Assembly (NCBI GenBank): GCA_037176885.1
Contig: JAWWNJ010000040.1
Location: 1,364,001 to 1,428,000, forward strand
Length of the DNA: 64,000 nt
Direction of reading: 5' to 3'
Source: Favolaschia claudopus
Lineage: Eukaryota > Basidiomycota > Agaricomycetes > Agaricales > Mycenaceae
Shown: positions 56,677 to 64,000 of the stretch, piece by piece
Position numbering within the stretch: the stretch's first letter is position 1
How the letters are laid out: every line of letters begins with the position of its first letter
Program-made: the position numbers and the translations under genes
The notes under the pieces: generated by a model
Databases searched by the model: none
Seen by the model: the letters and a program-made list of their open reading frames with translations, nothing else
Told to the model about the DNA's origin: nothing

Positions 56677-57279
56677 AGATAGAGAGCGTGGGATCCCCGC
56701 ACCCTTATGTCAGCATCACACTGTGACATTGTCACGCTCGACGTCGAGGGCTTATAGCACGATGCTAAGGTCCAGATTGGGAGTTTTGCCCAATACAAGT
56801 CTTAGATAGAGGTTCAATGAAGGGTTCCTATTGGGCAGAGTTGCCAAAATGTCCCTTGGTCTCTTGCTATATGACGCACAAAAAAATTCAGACCACTTTT
56901 TTTTCTGAGTGTTTCTTTGTGGTTTTCTCACCAAATGGGACACTTTTCAAAAATTTCGGAGGAAAATTCGGCCAGCACAGCCACAGGATAGTCATCTCGG
57001 CATGCTTCGGCAGCTCGCTTAAGGGTGGGACCTGTCAAACCTTTGCGGCGCAATGAGTGACAGAACCTCCTTGCAGTGTGGAAGGTGCTTTTCAAAGCAA
57101 AAACCAAAATTTCAGAGCCGAAACAGCGAGAATGTCTTCTAAGTCTGTAGGTCAGACCTTCCGCAGGCCGGAAAGAGCACGAATTTTTTTTGTGCGACTG
57201 GGGATTTGGCCGTGGGAACGATTAATAAGCGTTACATAACGTGCTTAAGTAAGGTGCGGGGATCCCACGCTCTCTATCT
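56677..57279. mobile_element. TA-flanked TIR element nested in the Tc1/mariner element (603 bp)
   Basis: Ends AGATAGAGAGCGTGGGATCC plus CCGCACC are perfect over 27 bp and flanked by TA. It is inserted just 5' of the transposase start. No transposase frame is seen inside. The shared GTGGGATCCC/ATGGGATCAC core of both termini hints at a related transposase specificity. Confidence 0.9.
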
Positions 57280-57355
57280 TAAGACTTTTCACTCTGAATC
57301 ACCACAACGACGCGCTCGAGTCACCCCCGACCTCTTGTAACTCATTCTTCACATC

Positions 57356-58490
57356 ATGTTCAACACCACTGCCGTAAATAAGGCCGCCATAGACGCCCTT
57401 AAGAAGGCAGGCATCTCAAATAGAGATGTAGCCTAAAAAGAGAATGTTGCGCCCTCTACGGTCCCCCAAATCAATGCCCGCTATGGTCCAACGCACGGCT
57501 TCAATGAGAAAGCACCTAGGCCGAGTATCCCACGCCAAATGAGCGAGCGAAACATCCGTAGAGCCCTCCAATCGCTCTCTTCTGGCAAAGCCAAGAATGC
57601 ATCAGACCTGCAGCGGAAATATTTCCCGCATTTGCACGTTGATACGGTCCGGTCTCGTGGATTAGGGGCCTATGTAGGCCAATCCGAGTCTCTGTTGAAG
57701 CAAGAGCACCGGAGAAAGCGAGAGTGGGGGGAACTTCATTGTTACCGGACTGCAGAGAATTGGCGGGCCGTTATATTTTCAGATGAGTCAAAATATAAGG
57801 CTCCATTCGGCTGTCGTGTCCTAGCGTCACTTAGCGTCACTTTGGAGCACTTGGGAAAAATTCCACGCCAAACTTTTGGTGAGAAATACTCTTAAGTGAC
57901 GTCAAGTGCTCCGAAGTGACGCAACCGAATGGAGCCTAACATCATTGGTTCGGGTGGCTGGTAGTGGTGCTGAAGGGAATTAGAGAAGGCGTATGATCCC
58001 AGATATAAGAAGAAGAAGGTCCAACTCGGCGGCGGGAGTGTTATGGTCTGGGGCTGTCTCACCCGACACGGTGTCGGTCAACTTCATCGGATCGAAGGGA
58101 TCATGGATGGCTTCGTTTACACTGACATCCTCTCGGAATCCCTTTTCGACATTCTGGACCAGCATAATCTGGACCGCTCGACCATTTATTTCCAGCAAGA
58201 CGGCGACTCAAAGCATAAATCCAAGCACGCGCAGGGGTGGCTTAATCTCGAGGGCTTTGATGTTCTTCCCTGGTGCCCGTACTCGCTCGATATGAGCATC
58301 ATAGAGAATCTTTGGGATCATTTGGAGCTTATGGTACGCGCTCGGGACTCTCTGCCGAAGAACCAGGATCACTTTGAAGGAGGAGTGTGAGAAAATAGAT
58401 CAGACATATACTGACAAGTTATACGGCAGTATGCCCAACAGGGTGCGCAAAGTGTAGAAGGAAAAGGGAGGCCCGACTCACTATTAATGT
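57356..58490 (+). pseudogene. Tc1/mariner DD34E transposase, inactivated
   Basis: ATG at 57356 starts MFNTTAVNKAAIDALKKAGI, a paired-like HTH. A TAA stops it at 57434. The frame continues MSERNIRRALQSLS, KHRRKREW-like EHRRKREWGEL and VIFSDESKY with the first catalytic D. There MITE B (57799-57936) interrupts it; past the insertion come SVMVWGCLTRHGVGQLH, STIYFQQDGDSKHKSK with the second D and YSLDMSIIENLWDHL with the final E, 34 residues on. Two frameshifts lie near 57950 and 58380, and a TAG precedes the KEKGGPTHY end near 58457. A cut-and-paste enzyme in origin; this copy cannot work. Confidence 0.85.
57799..57936. mobile_element. PIF/Harbinger-type MITE family B, copy 2 (138 bp)
   Basis: Same termini as 5949-6086, with TAA direct repeats on both sides. 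Removing it and one TAA lets the transposase read on from ESKY into NIIG, so the insertion point is exact. It postdates the Tc1/mariner element. Confidence 0.95.
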
Positions 58491-58771
58491 TCTGTGAGCT
58501 TTTCTTGTCCGTTTTCCCTCTCAAACTCATTTTCTGACTTGTATTTCCTAAAGCGGCAAAAAGCAGATATATAATTGGATCACCCATCACCAATAAATTC
58601 ATTGCACAGCTCTCATTTTTGGACGCAGCCTCCCGATATCTTACATGCACATACTACACATAGTGTACTCCATACTGAGTCACAAAAGTTACCAGCCTAT
58701 CACCACGATCTTGCGCAACACGAGCATCTTTCTCACAGATGCCGTGATCCCATACTTTTTCCGAGTCAGTG

Positions 58772-59266
58772 TAGACCTCATTGGTGACCTTATGCGCAAA
58801 TAATCAGAGGTTTGCACCCGTCAACTACACCTTCCAGCTATGCTAAATCAAAACATCGCGCGACCGTAAGAATATTCACAACACCTCTTCTCCGCAGTAG
58901 TATTTTCAGCTGAGCTCACCAGGGAACAAGCTGAGGGTATGTGCTGATAGTCAGAAATTTTCTGTCTGTCTAAATATCTCCTGACTTCCGTCCTCAGACT
59001 AGCGCGAGTTTGGTGGCTTCAAGCTATTCAACTGAGTCTCTTTCCCTCAAAGAATCGAATTTGAAGTCTACTACGTCGATGTGTAGTCCGCATAGGAATC
59101 TCACATGTGAGAATTATTTCTGGATCAAATGTGAAATCGAACTCAAACATCCCAATTAGGCGACTCAACGCCGACATCCATTCGTTCAATTGCTTTGATG
59201 GGGATACATATACTCTAGATACCAAAGGCAGCTCAATACACCGCGCAGAACTTGCACAGAACGAGA
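58772..59266. other. Non-coding stretch
   Basis: I see no gene; the minus-strand frame 59028-59387 crosses into the next palindromic element and is not supported. Confidence 0.35.
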
Positions 59267-59616
59267 AAACATAGATTTTCCCGTTACTTACAGCTGTTCC
59301 GGAATACTTTGGCATGCTCACATTTTTTTGCACGCAACTCGCACATTTGATGGACTGATATGATCCACCTTTAAAGGAAAGGATCACCTCGGCTAGCGAC
59401 GCCTGGCAGCGGCAGCTCAGCGGCTACGCACCGGCTGAGAAGTCCTCGGAAAATGAGCAGAGATGGCAGAAAGCGTTGAGAACAGCGGCATTCGGCTCAA
59501 ATCTCCATAAATGGTGCATCATATCACCTCGATCAAAAGTCCGAAAGTGCGCAAAAAAAATGTGAACATGCCAAGGTATTCCGGAACAGCTGTAAGTAAC
59601 GGGAGAATCTATGTTT
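59267..59616. mobile_element. Palindromic TIR element (350 bp)
   Basis: Inverted arms of about 80 bp run AAACATAGATT..TACAGCTGTTCCGGAATA..TTGGCATG..TCACATTTTTTTGC, with a few mismatches. The inner ACAGCTGTTCCGG resembles the end of MITE family I, so it may be a family I relative that captured flanking sequence. Its right end forms the stop codon of the ORF at 59615-60100. Confidence 0.75.
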
Positions 59617-60510
59617 AGCTGGGTAGGGATACGGGTGCGGTGACGGTGTCGAGGTCGATGATGGTGTCGGAAGACTCATCCTCGTCATCGGTGTCAGCAA
59701 GGATCGACGTGATGTCCTCAAAAGAGTTTGCGCAAGCGCTAAGGAGATTAGCGGCAATGCTGTCGGCGATGGAAGGTGCCTCGGGAGCGGCGTTGACAGC
59801 AGAGGTATTGACGACCTCGCGTAACGGAGACGGGACGACAGAGTTGCGTGCGCGTGCCTTCATTTTCCGTACGAGTTCGACTTCGCCGCCTGCAGCTGCC
59901 CTTACCCTCCTGGTGGGTTCGTGCGAAGACAACTCATGAGCTCCCGTGCCCGCATCCTCGGATACGAATTGCAGACTGATCAAGTTTCTAGGGAGCCCAG
60001 CGGGTTGCAGCGAGCTGACCAGGAACGAACGATCCATTCTGAGCAAATCGATCACCGCGCGTGCGGCCTGAATGGGCGTGTCCCCCTTCTCAAGATTCAT
60101 GGGCGAGAGTTAGATGTCGAGATGAAAGAGATCGGAGCAGCGGGGGAAAAGTTTACGACACGGTAATCCGCTCCTGGAAGCGCTTTCAGAGGACGTTTCG
60201 TACCCGCGAGCAACTGCGGGGGTGACGAGAATGTCTTCTGCCCGTAGCCGTAAACCGGATTAAGAGCCTGAGGAATCTCGACACGACCCGTTGCCGCACA
60301 TGATTGACCGGAAGGAGGGGCGAAGCCAGTTTGGGCGGGAGCGTACGCGTCAGCAACCAAGGCGGGAACCGCAGATGGCGCCATCGACGCAATTGGGGCG
60401 GCAGCAGACATCACCGAGCCGAAGCCCGCCGGGATTGCGAATGGGGCAATCGCAGGGATTAGGTGGGCATTGCTGGATGTTCGTTGGGCCGCTGGGAACA
60501 GGAGGAGCAC
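59615..60510 (-). CDS. Hypothetical protein in two overlapping frames, probably truncated
   Basis: An upstream frame (60510-60097, with GRVEIPQALNPVYGYGQKTF and KRPLKALPGADYRVVNFS) stops at TGA where a second frame begins (60100-59615). The second has DTPIQAARAVIDLLRMDRSF and PRNLISLQFVSEDAGTGAHE and ends acidic (DTDDEDESSDTIIDLD). Ala/Pro-rich composition and the one-base overlap suggest one gene broken by a frameshift, or programmed shifting as in retroelement gag. Its terminal TAA lies at the edge of the palindromic element (59616), so the natural C-terminus was probably lost by that insertion. No family is recognised. Confidence 0.4.
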
Positions 60511-61385
60511 CGCACAATGAAAGCTTGAAGCTGCAAGAATTCCTTGGTGTCATCCCGACCTGGATTCAGAAGAACTAGGATTGCCAATTTACTGCTGACC
60601 CCAGTTGACTGCGGCATGAAACGATAGTATTTCTTCCGTTATCCATTATGTAGCATGAACGCCGAAGATGTTACGACCTCCCAGAGCCGTTTCAACTTTG
60701 CATTGAAAGATATTGGTTTTTTTCATTGAGACCCTGAGATAGAAAGACACAGCAGTTGAGTGGGCGATAGACAGAGCAATCCAGAAAAGTTGTACAATTG
60801 CGACCATAGCCTGAGACGTCCTGAGCAGGGAAAGCGCGGCTGAGCATTGAATATTGAGCGTTCAGGATGAGGCAACGTTGAGCGCTGACTCGGAGCTTTG
60901 ATGAGATCAATATTTGGGAGCCTTTGGAAAGCTGTGTCTCGGGAGAAAACGGGCATCAATGGGTTACATCCGATGCGCTGCTTAGCTAATTATGAGGTTG
61001 GAGAGACCTTGTCAAGCAAGGTAATGTGTCGTAAGCACACGTGAGTGATTGATTGATTGTATCAGTGATGTCTCAAATCCGTGCCGTGAAAAATATATTT
61101 ATTGCGAGTTTTGAGCGGATGAGAAATCCCTCTAGAGGGTTTAGTCTACTATCTAATCGGAGTGTTTTGGCCAGAGGATCAGGCGTGGGAAGGCTCTGAT
61201 GTGGTGCAATAAATTTTGTTCCTGTTTGGTGGTGTTTATGCGATGTGCACCATAGCGAGGGAAAATCCGAAGAGAAGAAAGGCTGAGGATTCCCACGCTA
61301 GGTGCAGTAAACATATAGTAACTAATTCCCACAAGCTCGGAGCAGTCGCCCGGGCCAAGTCACATGCCTTACTCCAAAGGAAATA
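60511..61385. other. Non-coding stretch
   Basis: Only short overlapping frames are present, and no gene is seen. Confidence 0.4.
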
Positions 61386-61786
61386 CAGCCGTTTTGGAAA
61401 CAATATTATAATATACGGGTTTTGATTGAGTGGTGCTCGTTCGTTTGTGCTTACGTTTGTTGACGATTCTGTCATCGGCAAAGCCGGGAGCATCACTTTG
61501 TGGAGCGTTGCCGCACCACATCAAGCGCCGCTGGTCCCTTCAACTTGTTTTGGCCCTTGCTCGCAAGTCATGGCCCTGTCGAGCTCTGGGCAAGTAGCAG
61601 CTGAGTCTTGATCCTCAGTTCTGTTAACCCCCTGTTTTTCCCTGGTGTTCTCTGGGAGGCGGAAGCAAAACTCAGATTCGGCTGAAGTGGAGCTGGTGAT
61701 GGGAAGCAAAACAAAGGTAAGCACAAATGAATGAGCACCACTCGATCAAAACCCGTATAGACCCGTATATTGTTTCCAAAACGGCC
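61386..61786. mobile_element. MITE family I copy (401 bp)
   Basis: Left end CAGCCGTTTTGGAAACAATA follows TA; the right end has the inverted CCAAAACGGCC followed by TA. Both ends carry CGGGTTTTGATTGAGTGGTG-type subterminal blocks, and the same block is embedded in the 359-bp tandem units. It cuts off the gypsy integrase to its right. Confidence 0.8.
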
Positions 61787-62134
61787 TACAAAATTCCCAC
61801 CAAATAATCAAGTTTCCTGTCACTTTTGGGCATGACGAGTAAGCTCGATAATCCCAGGAAGAAGCCGTCGAAGTTTTGGTGTCCGGATCGGGCATGAGCT
61901 TGTCCACGATAACCAAGATGGCCGTGAACTTCTCTGGTCCTGGCCAGTGATGAGATCAAGGGAGACTGTCGCGAAGGGACGAGGTGGGATATGGGCGGGC
62001 CTCAAGCCGCCCATCTTCTTGCGATGATCTGCTTTAATTTTCTGGCAGACGTCGCAGGAAGAAGCGAATTCCTCTGCGTCTTTATGCAAGGATGGCCAAA
62101 AGAATAGCTCCCTGAGCCTGTTCTCGAATTTGTG
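61787..62134 (-). pseudogene. Ty3/gypsy integrase fragment (zinc-binding and core start)
   Basis: Minus-strand frame: ENRLRELFFWPSLHKDAEEF, CDVCQKIKADHRKKMGGLRP (HHCC domain end), ATVSLDLITG with the first catalytic aspartate, then a frameshift to EKFTAILVIVDKLM. It is truncated by the MITE at 61386-61786, so the rest of the catalytic triad is gone. The upstream half is at 63609-64000 across the insertion at 62135-63608. Confidence 0.8.
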
Positions 62135-63608
62135 TGTCGGAAAAATCAAAAAAGGGTTGTTGGGCCAGGGCAGGCCTTGTAAGGTCTAATAAGGCCGTTG
62201 GGGAAAAGGAGGGTTACAAGGTTTAAATACGTACCAAATACTACATATAGGTAGTCTCGGAAACCCAGACGTCCTCCTCCTCATTCTTTGTAGCCGGAGG
62301 TCTTTCCATATATAGTGAATGAATGACATTTTTGACAGCTGATTGATTTTTGAGCCTGGGAGAATTCTTTGACGGAGGAACGTCTGGGCCGGTCGATGTG
62401 TACCCACCTACCATCACTCTCAGATTCTCCCGTCATCTGCGCGTCGACGCGTCTTGGACGTGTCGCTCCTGGCCGGAAGCCTCCTGGAATGTCTCAAGAT
62501 GATGAGGGATGGCTTTCCTCAAGAATGGGTGACCTCGGATATGTCAACTCAGGAGATTACTCGTAGATTTTATTCTTGTTTTATTCGCGATATTTTTCAT
62601 GAGTCAAGCCCTATTGTAAGATAATCAAACCCTATTAAGCCACGGTTCACTGCACATTAGCTTCTAAATACATGCTACGATGTAATTTCGTTGTCGTTCT
62701 GTATGCACAGGCCACTTTCGAGGGCAAAACATGCTGAAGCAGAGAGTGATGGTAGGTGGGTACACATCGACCGGCCCAGACGTTCCACTGTCAAAAAATT
62801 CTCCTAGGCTCAAAAATCAATCAGCTGTCAGAAATGTCTTGCATTGTCTATATACGGAAAGACCTCCGGCTACAAGGATTACAGTGGAACGTCTGGGTTT
62901 CCGAGACTACATATAGGGCCTTATAACACATAATGGTTATGGACCTTATAGGACCTAATGAGGCTTCTAAGGCCTTACAAGGCATGTTCGGCGGCGTTAA
63001 GCTTACCACTTTACCTTCTTTGTAAGGTGTCTGCTTGCACCTTGTCTTGACTTTCTAATACTAGACTATCTATTTCTATTGTACTAGAATACTGACTCTA
63101 ACAATTAATTACTGGTGCTTGCGAGAATCGAACGCTCGACCTCTGCAGTGCGAATAAAACAATGGCAATGTACAATACTGCTATGCTAAGAGAGCTTTAC
63201 AGATAGAGAAATTTTGCTCCATATATGGCGTAGCTCTCGGATACCTGTACAATTTCCCCATAACACAACTTGAACAACTCAAGATATTGCTCGTACATTG
63301 ACTGGTGATTTACTACACATGAGTATATGCTCCCCTACATACTTTTTGAAATTCAAATCAGCCATCTTGGCATACAATCACAGCACAAATTATCAAAAAC
63401 AATACAACTCTGAATTTTCCGCCTAAAAAGATGCAATAAAACATGTCTCTAACAACCCCAACTCGGTTTTGTAACCTCCGGGAAGTTAGCCTGGGAAGAC
63501 CTAACCAGACCTTATCACGCCTTATAAGGTCACCCCTCGAACCTTATTAGGCCTTATAAGGCCGTTAGGTGCTCCAAGGTCTTACCAGGCTTTTTCAATT
63601 TTCCGACA
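62135..63608. mobile_element. Element inserted in the gypsy integrase (about 1.47 kb)
   Basis: Inverted ends TGTCGGAAAAATCAAAAAAG and TTTTTCAATTTTCCGACA bracket the insertion. Within it are many GGCCTTATAAGG, GACCTTATTAG and AAGGCCTTACAAGG motifs, as in hAT-type subterminal arrays, and a nested element at 62251-62910. A degenerate tRNA-like T-arm lies at 63119-63200. The target duplication is unclear (CA at most). No transposase is seen. Confidence 0.6.
62251..62910. mobile_element. Long-TIR element nested in the previous one (660 bp)
   Basis: Inverted arms of about 175 bp (GTAGTCTCGGAAACCCAGAC.., ending ..GTCTGGGTTTCCGAGACTAC) are flanked by a 6-bp direct repeat ATATAG (62245-62250 and 62911-62916). 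The centre at 62430-62735 has no clear gene. Superfamily is uncertain. Confidence 0.8.
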
Positions 63609-64000
63609 TGCGGGCCGGCATGCGCACTTTCATGAGCTGATTCATGCAGCCAGCGCATGATCCATCTGACTTTCGAAGCCGGCACGTAGAGGCGGGTCTT
63701 CCAGTCTGCATCGATAAAATACAGTAGCCCGTCCCTGCCCTTTTGGAAATGAGACGGGGTGAGGATCTTGTCGGGGCTAGGAACCTCCTCTACATATCGG
63801 CTTTTGAAGTACGGGTCGTTTAAGTAGCCTTCCCTTAATCCTTCAATGACTTCCGGTGACACCGATATTAGAAGATGAGAGCGCTTGTTCCAGTCCTCCT
63901 CGTCCCTGTCGGGCCTGGCTCCCGCAGGGTAAGTCCAATGATCTCCTTGAGGGAAAGGGGGATCGTCCGGTTCAGCAGCGGTCCCACCGCGCTTCTTCAT
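63609..64000 (-). pseudogene. Ty3/gypsy polyprotein fragment (RNase H to integrase linker)
   Basis: The open minus-strand frame reads IEGLREGYLNDPYFKSRYVE, FQKGRDGLLYFIDADWKTRL, YVPASKVRWIMRWLHESAH and then AHAGPH, the H..H part of the integrase zinc-binding domain, where the insertion begins. It leaves the window at 64000 without a stop, so RT and RNase H probably lie beyond. The frame itself is clean, so decay seems mostly due to insertions. Confidence 0.8.

Larger units (their letters stand above)
56465..58771. mobile_element. Tc1/mariner transposon (2.3 kb) carrying two nested MITEs
   Basis: Ends CACTGACTCGGAAAAAGTAT and complement, about 28 bp matching (through GGGATCAC), are flanked by TA. 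It contains a decayed DD34E transposase (57356-58490), a 603-bp TIR element (56677-57279) and MITE B copy 2 (57799-57936). An inverted internal string GTGACCCAATACTTTTTCCG lies at 56653. Without the two insertions the element would be about 1.56 kb, a usual Tc1/mariner size. Confidence 0.93.

Noticed and set aside
63119..63200. tRNA gene on the minus strand
   Set aside because: The T-stem has two mismatches and no matching 5' acceptor is found; treated as a degenerate tRNA-like sequence.
1..64000. CRISPR array, bacterial operon or prophage
   Set aside because: No spacer-repeat structure, no ribosome-binding sites; spliced genes and eukaryotic transposons throughout.

Overview
The window looks like a repeat-rich, gene-poor stretch of a filamentous basidiomycete genome, most likely Agaricomycetes. 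The reasons are short introns of about 43-75 nt with GT..AG ends and the transposon families present: Plavaka and Tnp2 CACTA-type, hAT, Tc1/mariner, a DIRS-type tyrosine-recombinase retroelement, a Tad/I-like LINE, copia and gypsy. I see no rRNA, no convincing complete tRNA, no CRISPR and no certain host housekeeping gene. The species cannot be named from this sequence alone.

Layout. 1-0.7 kb: broken hAT transposase running off the left edge. 1.4-13.4 kb: mostly non-coding, with MITEs, a 0.7 kb palindrome, a nested MITE pair (5.0-5.8 kb), a 359-bp tandem array (9.4-10.5 kb) and a LINE fragment split by a 565-bp hAT-type element with 8-bp target duplications. 14.3-16.1 kb: a complete-ended CACTA-type element (TIRs, 3-bp TSD) carrying only the C-terminal part of a Tnp2-like transposase. 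16.6-23 kb: the best gene cluster, a nearly full-length many-intron Plavaka transposase (-), a divergent five-exon AT-hook protein (+) and a convergent coiled-coil protein (-), flanked on both sides by clusters of CCCGA/TCGGG motifs. 25.3-26.4 kb: intact-looking hypothetical ORF. 31.6-34.1 kb: copia pol fragment abutting a 5'-truncated spliced gene. 35.4-36.2 kb: hAT element (8-bp TSD) with another element inside. 36.9-37.5 kb: two small divergent ORFs. 38.5-40.6 kb: DIRS RNase H and tyrosine recombinase remnants separated by a LINE ORF1. 42.3-43.4 kb: remnant with a DUF6729-like domain. 48.5-49.7 kb: a C2H2 zinc-finger gene split by a 700-bp CACTA-type MITE. 53.1-55.9 kb: LINE reverse transcriptase fused to a DIRS zinc-knuckle/RT/RNase H ORF. 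56.5-58.8 kb: a Tc1/mariner element holding two other MITEs. 59.3-60.5 kb: unknown ORFs cut by a palindromic element. 61.4-64 kb: a gypsy integrase region split by three further elements, running off the right edge.

Relations. Almost everything is explained by repeated insertion of elements into elements. At least four insertions can be proven inside the window by target-site duplications that restore an interrupted frame or by an empty-site paralogue. The Plavaka cassette is the only place where several near-intact genes could act together; its two partner proteins and its motif-rich flanks are the most likely undescribed system here.
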